NCBI RefSeq assembly: GCF_013141825.1
Contig: NZ_RZNH01000013.1
Coordinates: 1 to 64,000, forward strand
Direction: 5' to 3'
Length of the DNA stretch: 64,000 bases
Origin: Marinifilum caeruleilacunae
Lineage (GTDB): Bacteria > Bacteroidota > Bacteroidia > Bacteroidales > Marinifilaceae
The notes under the pieces were generated by a model. It had not been told where the DNA came from. It did not search any database and was given only the letters and a program-made list of their open reading frames with translations. The translations under genes were made by a program, and so were the position numbers. Positions 14,831-23,134 of the stretch are shown here, piece by piece (within the stretch, counting starts at the first letter, position 1; every line of letters begins with the position of its first letter).

Positions 14831-16000
14831 TTAGTCTAAAACAAATTCTGGTTTGGTTAATTCAAGCCTGTTTTTCACAGGGTTGGCATAAATCTCGAAG
14901 AAAATCTGGCGCAATCTCTCGGTATCTTCACTTCGATCTTCGATGGTAGCCATTTTCTTTTCCATGTGTTTCAGGAACAATTCTTTTTCCTCGATGGTAT
15001 ATTTGTCTAAGAACTCTTTGCTGCCGTTTACAATATCGTAAGCAATATAGTTATCGGGCCACAATTTGTAGTTCTTGTGAATTCTGTAGTCAATTAAATC
15101 AGCAAGAGCTTTGTATTTGTCTTTGCTCTCGTCCATTTCCTCAATGGTATCCAACATATGATCAATTGGCTTTCCAATATTGAAATGCACACGACCTTTT
15201 TCGTTAATCATACCACGAATCATACTTCTAAGGTCGTCCTTAGCAGTTTTCTGATATCCAGACTCGGTTTCTTTCAGGTGTACTTCAAGAGTTTTCATTG
15301 CATCGCACGGCTCATATTCGTAAGAAATGGCTACGGGTACAATTCTTAAATTTTTGAAGTGAGCACAAAATTCTCTTCCGCCACTCATTTGTAGCATTTT
15401 TAGAAGGCTCTGCTGGGTTCTGTCGTCACCATCTTTGGTTCGTCCTTCGCGCTGTGCAATCCAGATAGAGGATTTTTTAGTGTTTAGGGCAAAGTTGATG
15501 TAATTGGAAAGTTGCTTCGAGCTTTCCAGCATTTGGCGAACGGTAACATTTCGGTTTACAACAAAACTTTTGTTCAGCTTTACCAAATCGGCAATCCAAG
15601 GCTGAATTAGCAAGTTGCTACCAATGGCAATTTCGGTGGTTTCGAAACCATTGTGATGCAGCATTACATTTAATAATGCCGAGTCGAGTATAATATCACG
15701 ATGATCAGAAATGAATAGATAGCTCTGTTTAGGATCTAAGTTTTCTAACCCGTCGATGGTGATTCCTTTGGTGGTATTGTCGATGATGTGCTGAGCCAAT
15801 CGGATAATAAAATTACCCTGGAACTCTTTGATGCTTTTCACTTCGCTCAAAGCTTTTTCAATCATTTCTTTCGAGAAACCCGGAAAAAGTTGTTGTGCAA
15901 ATTTAATAAACGCCTCTTCTTGTATAAGACGATTTATTACTTCAACTACCTCTGAATCGTTATACGGTCTTATGTCATCAAAATCTGATTCGCTGATCAT
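14831..16000 (-). CDS. 1-acyl-sn-glycerol-3-phosphate acyltransferase-like protein (PlsC/PlsB superfamily)
   Basis: Probable acyltransferase of phospholipid or other lipid synthesis, acting at the inner membrane. The 389-residue protein has the acyltransferase core at about 80-280. It contains SDHRDIILDSALLN where the classical motif is HxxxxD (here the second Asp is one residue further, with another Asp two residues after the His), then NKSFVVNRNVT, IWIAQREGRTKDGDD (the substrate-binding EGR block) and VPVAISYEYEPCD. The unusual first motif is, to my memory, normal for this Bacteroidota subgroup. It is longer than PlsC (about 240 aa), with a helical N-terminal region and a C-terminal tail. 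The gene is monocistronic with its own promoter and terminator. Confidence 0.8.
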   Translation of the reverse strand: MISESDFDDIRPYNDSEVVEVINRLIQEEAFIKFAQQLFPGFSKEMIEKALSEVKSIKEFQGNFIIRLAQHIIDNTTKGITIDGLENLDPKQSYLFISDHRDIILDSALLNVMLHHNGFETTEIAIGSNLLIQPWIADLVKLNKSFVVNRNVTVRQMLESSKQLSNYINFALNTKKSSIWIAQREGRTKDGDDRTQQSLLKMLQMSGGREFCAHFKNLRIVPVAISYEYEPCDAMKTLEVHLKETESGYQKTAKDDLRSMIRGMINEKGRVHFNIGKPIDHMLDTIEEMDESKDKYKALADLIDYRIHKNYKLWPDNYIAYDIVNGSKEFLDKYTIEEKELFLKHMEKKMATIEDRSEDTERLRQIFFEIYANPVKNRLELTKPEFVLD

Positions 16001-16030
16001 TCTTTGGTTGAATTAGTTTTTAAGGAGTGG

Positions 16031-16038
16031 CAAAAATA
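16031..16038 (-). promoter_or_regulatory. Candidate -7 element of the acyltransferase gene
   Basis: On the minus strand TATTTTTG fits TAnnTTTG exactly and lies about 30 bases before the start codon at 16000. No convincing -33 element is seen. Confidence 0.45.
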
Positions 16039-16275
16039 AGCATTATATGTGTAAATCTATGAAAATGTATTGACTTTTTGGTTTAGTGCATTTTAAATCT
16101 ATCTGAAATTCAAATATTTGGATTTTTCGATAACTGGTTAAGAGGCGTGATTATGATTGCGATACAAACTACATATTGTCTGGCTGGTAACTGACAAATC
16201 GGCACTAATATGAAATGATTATATATTGGCAAAGATTTTGATCCATTGCAAAGTGAATAAACAAAAAGAGAGAAT

Positions 16276-16953
16276 ATGAGTATTTGGATCATTTTTATAG
16301 GTTTTACCTTGTTGAGCTGGTTGGTGAGCCATCAGCTGAAGTCAAGATTTCAGAAATACTCTCAAATTCCAACTTCGAACGGAATGAGTGGGAGAGAGGT
16401 TGTTGAGCAAATGTTGAGAGATCATGGAATCACAGGAGTGAGAATTGGATCGGTGAGTGGTCAGTTGTCAGATCATTATAACCCTGCCGAAAAGACCATA
16501 AATTTAAGTCAGGAAGTATATCATGGCCGCAATGTAGCTGCTGCTGCAGTTGCTGCCCACGAAACAGGTCATGCCATTCAGCATGCACAAGCCTATTCGT
16601 GGTTGCAAATGCGATCGGCCCTGGTGCCGGTGGTGAGCTTTAGCTCGAAATGGGTACAGTGGATTTTATTGGCCGGAATTATCATGGTTAATTCCTTTCC
16701 ACAGCTCCTGCTGGCAGGTATTGTAATGTTTGCTGCAACTACTTTGTTCAGTTTTATTACCCTGCCGGTTGAGATCGATGCCAGTAACCGAGCTCTAAAA
16801 TGGTTAAAAACAACAGGTATTACCACCTACGAATCGCAAAAAAGTGCTGACGATGCACTCCGATGGGCAGCCTACACTTATATTGTTGCCGCATTGTCAT
16901 CTTTGGCTACGCTAATGTATTATGTGATGATGTATATGGGCAGGAGAGAGTAA
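16276..16953 (+). CDS. Zinc-dependent membrane peptidase, YugP-like (Zn_peptidase_2)
   Basis: Integral membrane metallopeptidase of the YugP/Zn_peptidase_2 family, 225 residues, the usual length. An N-terminal membrane anchor (residues 2-19) precedes a cytoplasmic or periplasmic segment with HETGH at 95-99, which supplies two zinc-binding His and the catalytic Glu. EIDAS near residue 163 probably gives the third ligand. Three more membrane helices follow (about 118-135, 138-158, 195-218). Physiological substrates of this family are unknown. A weak -7-like TATATTGG precedes it and a terminator follows directly, so it is a single-gene transcript. Confidence 0.9.
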   Translation: MSIWIIFIGFTLLSWLVSHQLKSRFQKYSQIPTSNGMSGREVVEQMLRDHGITGVRIGSVSGQLSDHYNPAEKTINLSQEVYHGRNVAAAAVAAHETGHAIQHAQAYSWLQMRSALVPVVSFSSKWVQWILLAGIIMVNSFPQLLLAGIVMFAATTLFSFITLPVEIDASNRALKWLKTTGITTYESQKSADDALRWAAYTYIVAALSSLATLMYYVMMYMGRRE

Positions 16954-16975
16954 TGGTTTGAAAAAATAAAAAGGG

Positions 16976-17007
16976 AAGGCTTCATTTTTGGTGAGGCCTT
17001 TTTTTTG
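16976..17007 (+). terminator. Terminator of the zinc peptidase gene
   Basis: Nine-bp stem AAGGCTTCA/TGAGGCCTT (one G-U pair), 7-base loop, then a run of T. Confidence 0.85.
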
Positions 17008-17052
17008 TGTCTTTTCTCATTTAAGGAGAAGAGAAGGGAAGCTGTTTTACTT

Positions 17053-17280
17053 TTCGAGTTTTATATGCTTAATGCCTGAAAGGCATATTTATTTTAGCCC
17101 AGGATGAGGGAGAGTAAGCGACCGTCTGCCTGGGTTTGCGTTATAAATTTTTACTCGTTGCAACTGCTGGTTCTCATTGTTCTGTTATGTGATATGCAAC
17201 GAGGGGTGTTTTGCTCAAGCCGCAGGGGCTCTTACTTTTTTCATGGATGAAAAAGGAAGTAAAATCCCGATAGCTATCGC
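17053..17280. repeat. Dispersed structured repeat, copy B
   Basis: Second copy of the element at 14314-14524, with the same ATGCCT/AGGCAT and CCCAGG/CCTGGG palindromes. The third hairpin is decayed, and the copy ends in a perfect 12-base palindrome CGATAGCTATCG (17268-17279), a motif I know as frequent between genes in Bacteroidota. It fills the gap 17008-17428, which holds no gene. Confidence 0.75.
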
Positions 17281-17428
17281 GGACCAGGGCGTATTAGTTC
17301 AATTTATTTTATCTTCAGCTCAGATGAACGTTGATACTTTCGATGAGGATGTATTTTTTTAATCTTCTTTTTATTTGAGCAAAGAATTCTTTTCTTATTT
17401 TTATTCGTTCAAAATAATAAGATAAGAC

Positions 17429-17866
17429 ATGAGTAAATTTATAAAGTACGGTTTTGTAATCACTTTTATCTGGGTGGGGTTTATACTTGCCATTAGTTTT
17501 ATGGAAGCCTGGGTGAAATTTCGAGCCGAATCTCTGGATACACCAACAGCCTTAGAAGTGGGCATGCATGTGTTTGGTGCATTGAATTTTGTTGAGCGAA
17601 TTTTTACGGCCATTCTGCTCGTATATGTGTTTGTGTATTACACCGATAAAGTGGTTGTGGTAACAGGTATCACTATCTTTACATTTATAGTGGCGCAGTC
17701 GGGTTACCTGCTGCCGGAACTAAACGAACATGCCCAACTGATTATGCAGGGCATGCAGCCCGAAAAAAGTTCGGTTCACCTTATGTATGTGGTCATGGAA
17801 ATAATTAAACTGCTTGCCTTATTTGTACTCGGATTCAGGCAGGTGAAAATCTACAAGAACTTGTAA
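17429..17866 (+). CDS. Four-helix integral membrane protein, 145 aa, unknown function
   Basis: Four hydrophobic segments are evident (about residues 5-25, 60-73, 76-94 and 118-136). The first ends in FMEAWVKFRAESL and is followed by ALEVGMHVFGALNFVERIF. The layout (a FMEA..KF motif, the ALN.VE motif, and a final HLMYVVMEIIKLLAL helix) is shared by a group of uncharacterised bacterial membrane proteins distantly like the TMEM205/DUF4149 type. I cannot name a function. The gene lies alone between a repeat and a strong terminator. Confidence 0.6.
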   Translation: MSKFIKYGFVITFIWVGFILAISFMEAWVKFRAESLDTPTALEVGMHVFGALNFVERIFTAILLVYVFVYYTDKVVVVTGITIFTFIVAQSGYLLPELNEHAQLIMQGMQPEKSSVHLMYVVMEIIKLLALFVLGFRQVKIYKNL

Positions 17867-17931
17867 GAACAGATCTAAAAGAAGATCGTCAAATCGCAGG
17901 AAGCTTAAGCGATTGATGATAAAAAAATAAA

Positions 17932-17976
17932 AACCCAGGGAAATGGTCAAAAGACAGTTTTCCCTGGGTTATTTTG
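17932..17976 (+). terminator. Terminator after the four-helix membrane protein gene
   Basis: Perfect 12-bp stem (AACCCAGGGAAA at 17932-17943 with its complement at 17959-17970) followed by attttg. A second small hairpin with a T run (GTAAAC/GTTTAC, 18071-18089) lies further on. Confidence 0.75.
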
Positions 17977-18111
17977 TATTCTATTGTAATGGAACTATTT
18001 CACAAGCCTTCCTGAATGAATGTTTCCTATGAGGGAAACTGTCGACAGACTAAAGGGTGAAATGAGATGAGTAAACTCGTTTACTTTTTCTTCTCCTTGT
18101 GCATTCTGTTC

Positions 18112-19716
18112 CTACTTCTTGCTCATCTCCTTTTTGTCCTTCTCTTCAATATAATACCCTTCGCGGGATAAAAGGTGCTTCAGGTTCGCAATTCCATATA
18201 CCACAACAGCTGTCACAATAGAAGAGTGTTCCTGGTATTCAGCAATGCTCATATTGTACAAATCTCTTTCGGTATGCCAAATTTCCCTGTAGCTAAAATC
18301 GTAGCCAAAATGGTCGGTTTTTCCGAACTCCATGGTAGGTACACCTGCTACAGCAAACGGACCACTATCTGTTCCCCAGGGAGTTTTTGGACGTTTTGTT
18401 GCCTGGCGTTTTTTCAATGTAAACGGAATGTCTGGGTTGATGCTTGAAAGAGGTTCGCAAATCTTTTCCATATCGTCCCACATGGCCTCTGTAACACTTA
18501 GGCTGGTGGTTGCCGTTGGACCGCTGTCGCGATTAAACATGTTGGCAATTTTATCCAGTTTATCCTGGTTGGTTTTGATCCAGTGTTTCGAACCCAACAG
18601 TCCGAACTCTTCGCCTGCCCATAGACAAACCAAGATGGTTCTTTTCGGTTTTCCTCCTGCTTTCATAATCAGGCGCGCAGCTTCCATGGCTGGAGTAACG
18701 CCCGAGCCATTGTCAACACCACCGGTTGCAATGTCGAAAGCATCCAAATGTCCGCCCATAATTACATACTCGTTCGGGTATTTGCTGCCTTTAATTACAC
18801 CAATTACACTATGGTATTTCACCGGACCCATTCTAAAGTGATTGCGAATGTCGAACTCCAGTTCGAATCGCTGGCGTTCCTTTGCCATCTGGGCGATAAT
18901 TTTGTACTGATGCTCGTTCAGTTTGATATCTGGAATTTCTGGAAGTGTCTCGAAAGTCATGTCCATTAGGTTCTTTCGGTCGTACATGGCAGCAATAGGA
19001 AGTTTAGCCGACTGAATAATTCCAAGAATTCCGGCATCTACCATTTGCTGATAGAACAATGCTGGCTCTTCTTTCATAGGAATCAGTTCCACTTGTTCTC
19101 CATGTCGATTTCTCCAGTTAATTCTTCTGATGCTATCGTTTTTCTTCTCAATTTTTGCATTCTCGGCAATGATTTCTGCCCTGCGCTCTTCCGCTTTTTG
19201 CGAGTAATCGATTGGCCATCCTTTGTTTTCGCCACCAATAAGTACCCAGGCACCTTTTAGTTTGCCTTTCATGCGATCGAACTGTCGCTGGGTTTTTGGT
19301 TCTAAAACAACATGTCCTTTTTGTACTCCTTTTGTTCCCGATGTGTACGAAGGAGTTGCAAAGTGTAGGTGCAGGTTATCGCCACCCAGCATTCTTCCGA
19401 ACCAAGGACCGCGGTTAAAGCCTACCGGCAGACTTCCTACTTCATCCATGATCACCTCCATGCCCCATTCTTTGAATTTGCTGGCTGCCCATTCGGCCGA
19501 ATTGTCATAAGCGTTTGAGCCTATCAATCTGCCACCAAAGCGGTTGCTCAGAATATCAAGATGATCCATACACTGGTTATCGGTTTTACCGATCTCAATA
19601 ATTTTTTTGACCACAGGATCTTTTTGCCCAAAGGAAAGGTGGGTTGCCAAAAGAAAAAAGGCAATGAAAATGAGTTTTAGGTGTCGTTTCATAAAAGTGT
19701 GTTTTGATTGTTTCAT
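18112..19716 (-). CDS. Secreted M28-family zinc aminopeptidase/carboxypeptidase
   Basis: Exported peptidase of family M28 (PA-domain group), 534 residues. A signal peptide ends at about SFG-Q30. Translation starts at 19716 or at the internal ATG 19692, from which MKRHLKLIFIAFFLLATHLSFG is a clean signal. The zinc site is visible: GGHLDAFD (His near 323), VDNGSGV (bridging Asp), AGEEFGLLG (catalytic Glu and ligand Glu), and HFGYDFSYREIWHTERD at the C-terminal end supplying the last His. The inserted PA-like region is about 100-240 (GAWVLIGGENKG). It probably trims peptides in the periplasm, useful in a cell that ferments lysine. It is monocistronic, with no obvious partner. Confidence 0.9.
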   Translation of the reverse strand: MKQSKHTFMKRHLKLIFIAFFLLATHLSFGQKDPVVKKIIEIGKTDNQCMDHLDILSNRFGGRLIGSNAYDNSAEWAASKFKEWGMEVIMDEVGSLPVGFNRGPWFGRMLGGDNLHLHFATPSYTSGTKGVQKGHVVLEPKTQRQFDRMKGKLKGAWVLIGGENKGWPIDYSQKAEERRAEIIAENAKIEKKNDSIRRINWRNRHGEQVELIPMKEEPALFYQQMVDAGILGIIQSAKLPIAAMYDRKNLMDMTFETLPEIPDIKLNEHQYKIIAQMAKERQRFELEFDIRNHFRMGPVKYHSVIGVIKGSKYPNEYVIMGGHLDAFDIATGGVDNGSGVTPAMEAARLIMKAGGKPKRTILVCLWAGEEFGLLGSKHWIKTNQDKLDKIANMFNRDSGPTATTSLSVTEAMWDDMEKICEPLSSINPDIPFTLKKRQATKRPKTPWGTDSGPFAVAGVPTMEFGKTDHFGYDFSYREIWHTERDLYNMSIAEYQEHSSIVTAVVVYGIANLKHLLSREGYYIEEKDKKEMSKK

Positions 19717-20100
19717 TTAAGGTTGAATTGTGAGCACTAAAAATAGTGAAATCTGCCGAGCTAATTTGATTTCTGAATATGTTGAGTGGCAAGTCGGGAG
19801 GCTTGTAAAATGAGCATCTTTTTCTTGTTTTTAGACTTTCTGCTCTATAACATATCCTTAGAATGATTCTGTATTACATGTTGTGCAGCAGTTAATTTTT
19901 TCCAATGCACCATACAAATTGTGTTATTTTTAAATAAAGAGTTAAAAATATAACACGAAAATTGAGTTTTTTAACGAAAAAACGTTCGGATTTGATCTTG
20001 TTTAGAATGGTTATAAGCAATATTTCTCTACTGATATTTCCGTTTAGATTCAGTCTTAATATGAAGATTTGCAATCGTTTTCAAGAAATGAATATTCCTT
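19717..20100. other. Intergenic region before the lysine operon
   Basis: About 380 A+T-rich bases between divergent transcription units. No gene, hairpin or repeat stands out. The minus-strand TATTTTTAG near 19737-19745 may serve the M28 peptidase gene. Confidence 0.5.
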
Positions 20101-20108
20101 TATCTTTG
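20101..20108 (+). promoter_or_regulatory. Promoter -7 element of the lysine fermentation operon
   Basis: TATCTTTG is an exact TAnnTTTG match 78 bases before the first start codon (20187). A T-rich cgttttc about 20 bases upstream stands where the -33 element would be. It is the only clear promoter before the run of genes to 31303. Confidence 0.6.
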
Positions 20109-20186
20109 TGAATGAATTAACAAGTATGATTTCTGATTAGCCTTAAATTATTGAGGGATAAGGAAATCTTCAAAAAAATTATTTCG

Positions 20187-20834
20187 ATGAACAAGATAAT
20201 CTCAATTACGGACGCAGTATCGAAAATACAAGATGAAATGACCATCATGATTGGTGGGTTTCTTTCGGTAGGAACTGCAAATAATATGGTTGATCAGCTT
20301 GTTGATGCTGGTGTTAAAAATTTAACTATCATTTGTAATGATACTGCTTTTGCAGATAAAGGTCTTGGTAAATTGATTGCGAACAAACAAGTGAAAAAGG
20401 TGATTACCTCTCACATTGGAACCAATCCTGCTACCATCGAGCAAATGAATAATGGTGAAATCGAAGTAGAATTCAGTCCACAGGGAACACTTGCAGAGCG
20501 TGTTCGTTCTGGAGGAGCTGGTTTGGGTGGTGTATTAACGCCAACTGGATTGGGAACCATCGTGGCCGAAGGAAAAGATGTAATCACAGTTGATGGCAAA
20601 GAGTATCTTCTTGAAAAGCCATTGAGAGCTGATGTTGCATTGATCGGCGCAAGCGTGAGTGATGACCAGGGTAACCTGATTTATAAAGGAACTACACAGA
20701 ATTTTAACCCATTGATGGCGACTGCTGCAGATCTTGTAATTGTGGAAGCACAGGAAATGGTGAAAGTAGGAGAGTTAAGCCCTGAGCAAATCAAAACTCC
20801 TTCAATTTTTGTGGATTATATCGTTAACAACTAA
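20187..20834 (+). CDS. atoD: Butyryl-CoA:acetoacetate CoA-transferase, alpha subunit
   Basis: Alpha subunit of a class I CoA-transferase. With the beta subunit encoded at 29428 it should move CoA from butyryl-CoA to acetoacetate, releasing butyrate and yielding acetoacetyl-CoA for thiolase. The 215-residue protein shows the family features: IGGFLSVGTANNMVDQLVDAG near the start, the GTLAERVRSGGAGLGGVLTPTG block at about 105-126, and YLLEKPLRADVALIGAS. The frame is open back to a TTG at 20151, but ATG 20187 begins the conserved protein. It opens the operon, while its partner gene is 8.6 kb away. As I recall, Porphyromonas gingivalis has a similar split. Confidence 0.92.
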   Translation: MNKIISITDAVSKIQDEMTIMIGGFLSVGTANNMVDQLVDAGVKNLTIICNDTAFADKGLGKLIANKQVKKVITSHIGTNPATIEQMNNGEIEVEFSPQGTLAERVRSGGAGLGGVLTPTGLGTIVAEGKDVITVDGKEYLLEKPLRADVALIGASVSDDQGNLIYKGTTQNFNPLMATAADLVIVEAQEMVKVGELSPEQIKTPSIFVDYIVNN

Positions 20835-20848
20835 ACTAATATAGACAA

Positions 20849-21232
20849 ATGGAAAAGGCAATGATTAGAATGCGTATGAGCTCACACGATGCTCATTATG
20901 GTGGAAATCTTGTAGATGGAGCAAAAATGCTTCAGTTATTTGGTGATGTAGCAACTGAATTATTGATTCGTCGCGATGGTGACGAAGGATTGTTCGCTGG
21001 TTACGAAAATGTTGAGTTTTTGGCTCCTGTTTATGCAGGTGACTACATCGAAGCAGTAGGTGAAATTATCAAAGAAGGAAATTCGAGCCGTAAAATGTCT
21101 TTCGAAGCTCGTAAAGTAATCGTTCCAAGAACTGATATTTCTGAATCTGCAGCCGATTTTCTTGAAGAGCCTGTAGTAGTTTGTCGTGCTACCGGTACTT
21201 GTGTTACACCAAAAAATTGTCAACGTAAATAA
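20849..21232 (+). CDS. kal: 3-aminobutyryl-CoA ammonia-lyase
   Basis: Hotdog-fold lyase that removes ammonia from L-3-aminobutyryl-CoA to give crotonyl-CoA in lysine fermentation. The 127 residues (the usual length) start [34 protein letters not shown] and contain [17 protein letters not shown], the hotdog-fold strand pattern of the characterised Kal enzymes. It lies 14 bases after the CoA-transferase subunit and 9 bases before kce, firmly inside the operon. Because it makes the alpha,beta-unsaturated acyl-CoA directly, no separate crotonase is needed, and none is present. Confidence 0.93.
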   Translation: MEKAMIRMRMSSHDAHYGGNLVDGAKMLQLFGDVATELLIRRDGDEGLFAGYENVEFLAPVYAGDYIEAVGEIIKEGNSSRKMSFEARKVIVPRTDISESAADFLEEPVVVCRATGTCVTPKNCQRK

Positions 21233-21241
21233 TATACTGCA

Positions 21242-22066
21242 ATGGAAAAATTGATCATCACAGCTGCAATTTGCGGCGCCGAAGTAACAAAAGAGCATAA
21301 TCCTAATGTTCCTTATACAGTTGAAGAATGTGTTCGTGAAGCAAAACTGGCTTACGAAGCAGGTGCAAGTATTATTCACCTTCATGTTCGTGAAGATGAT
21401 GGTACTCCTACTCAAGACAAAGATCGTTTCAAGGCAGTTATGGATGCTATCCACAAAGAGTGTCCTGATGTAATTATTCAGCCTTCTACAGGTGGTGCAG
21501 TGGGAATGAGCAACGATGAAAGATTGCAGCCTACTGAATTGAACCCTGAAATGGCAACTTTAGATTGCGGAACTTTGAATTTTGGTGGTGACGAAATTTT
21601 CGAAAACACCGAGAATACAATCAAATACTTTGGTGAGAAGATGATCGAGAGAGGCATTAAGCCTGAATTGGAAGTGTTTGATAAGTCGATGATTGACATG
21701 GCTCTTCGTCTTCACAAGAAGGGATACATTCAGTCGCCAATGCACTTCGATTTTGTGATGGGTGTAAACGGAGGTATTTCTGGTACACTTCGCGATTTCT
21801 CATTCCTACGTGGTTCGATTCCTGCTGATGCTACTTATACTGTTGCAGGTATTGGTCGTTACGAATTCCCATTGGCAGTTGCTGCTATTATCGATGGTGG
21901 ACATGTTCGTGTAGGATTCGAGGACAACACCATGATTGCAAAAGGCAAAATGGCTGAGTCGAATGGTGAATTGGTTGAGAAAGTAGTTCGTTTGGCTAAT
22001 GAATTGGGCCGCGAAATTGCAAACCCAGCTGAGGCAAGAGAAATTTTAGGATTAAAACAAAAATAG
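21242..22066 (+). CDS. kce: 3-keto-5-aminohexanoate cleavage enzyme
   Basis: BKACE (DUF849) family TIM-barrel enzyme. It condenses (5S)-5-amino-3-oxohexanoate with acetyl-CoA and cleaves the product to 3-aminobutyryl-CoA and acetoacetate. The 274-residue protein has the zinc-binding HLH at residues 46-48 (SIIHLHVRED), the same positions as in the characterised enzyme, plus the QPSTGGAVGM and VGFEDNTM segments that complete the metal and CoA site. It is of standard length and lies between kal and kdd. The two small-molecule products leave the operon by two routes, one through Kal and one through the CoA-transferase. Confidence 0.95.
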   Translation: MEKLIITAAICGAEVTKEHNPNVPYTVEECVREAKLAYEAGASIIHLHVREDDGTPTQDKDRFKAVMDAIHKECPDVIIQPSTGGAVGMSNDERLQPTELNPEMATLDCGTLNFGGDEIFENTENTIKYFGEKMIERGIKPELEVFDKSMIDMALRLHKKGYIQSPMHFDFVMGVNGGISGTLRDFSFLRGSIPADATYTVAGIGRYEFPLAVAAIIDGGHVRVGFEDNTMIAKGKMAESNGELVEKVVRLANELGREIANPAEAREILGLKQK

Positions 22067-22099
22067 AGGACAGTCTTTGTACTTGATACTAATATAGAA

Positions 22100-23134
22100 A
22101 TGAACAAAGGAAATAAATACGGAACTCACAGAGTGCTTGAACCAAAAGGCACTCTTCCACAGCCAGCTCAGAAGTTGGATAATACAATGTCGATTTACGA
22201 CAATGAATTGTTGATTGATGTTCAGACTTTGAATATCGACTCGGCAAGTTTTACTCAGATTAAAGGGGCTTGCGATGCCGACACTGCAAAAATGGAAGAA
22301 ATGATTCTTTCAATTGTTGGCGAGAGAGGTAAAATGCAAAATCCGGTTACCGGATCGGGTGGAATGTTAATTGGTACCATTAAAGAAGTTGGACCAAACT
22401 TCCCAAACCAGGATTTGAAGGTAGGCGATAAGATTGCAACTTTGGTTTCTCTTTCATTAACTCCTTTGAAAATTAACAAGATCAAGAATATTAATGTTTC
22501 TAACGACCAGGTTGATGTAGATGCAGAAGCAATTTTATTCGAGAGCGGTTTGTATGCAGTTCTTCCTACTGATATTCCTGAAAAATTAGCTTTAGCAGCT
22601 CTAGACGTAGCTGGTGCTCCTGCGCAGGTTGATCGTTTGGTGAAAGAAGGCGACACGGTTTGTATCATCGGTGGTGGTGGTAAGTCGGGTGTGCTTTGTT
22701 GCTACCAGGCAATGGAAAAAGTGGGACCTAAAGGGAAAGTAATTGTTGTTGAATATTCTGAAGAGAATGCACAACGTATCAAAGACCTTGGTTTGGCTCA
22801 CGAAGTATTGGTTGGCGATGCCACTGATGTAATGGATATATACACTCGCGTAACCGAAATTTCTGGTGAAGAAGGTTGCGACGTGGTAATTAATAATGTA
22901 AATGTTGCTTCTACCGAAATGTCATCAATCCTGATTACAAAAGACAGAGGTTGCGTTTATTTCTTCTCAATGGCTACATCATTTACCAAAGCAGCTTTAG
23001 GAGCTGAAGGTGTTGGTAAAGATGTTGACATGATTGTAGGTAACGGATATGCAATCGGGCATGCCGACCTAACTTTAGATATTGTAAGAAAATCAGAAGG
23101 TATTAGAGAGTTGTTCGAAAAATTATACGTGTAA
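22100..23134 (+). CDS. kdd: L-erythro-3,5-diaminohexanoate dehydrogenase
   Basis: NAD(P)-dependent oxidative deaminase that turns 3,5-diaminohexanoate into 5-amino-3-oxohexanoate with release of ammonia. The 344-residue protein has a substrate N-terminal half (GTHRVLEPKGTLPQPA...) and a Rossmann half with the nucleotide-binding CIIGGGGKSGVLCC near residue 190, followed by VIVVEYSEENAQRI. Its stop codon overlaps the kamA start by one base (TAATG at 23132-23136), suggesting translational coupling. Length and context match Kdd of other lysine fermenters. Confidence 0.93.
   Translation: MNKGNKYGTHRVLEPKGTLPQPAQKLDNTMSIYDNELLIDVQTLNIDSASFTQIKGACDADTAKMEEMILSIVGERGKMQNPVTGSGGMLIGTIKEVGPNFPNQDLKVGDKIATLVSLSLTPLKINKIKNINVSNDQVDVDAEAILFESGLYAVLPTDIPEKLALAALDVAGAPAQVDRLVKEGDTVCIIGGGGKSGVLCCYQAMEKVGPKGKVIVVEYSEENAQRIKDLGLAHEVLVGDATDVMDIYTRVTEISGEEGCDVVINNVNVASTEMSSILITKDRGCVYFFSMATSFTKAALGAEGVGKDVDMIVGNGYAIGHADLTLDIVRKSEGIRELFEKLYV

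Noticed and set aside
17177-17362. 61-codon open frame
   Set aside because: Same repeat family as above, ending past the CGATAGCTATCG palindrome; not a gene.
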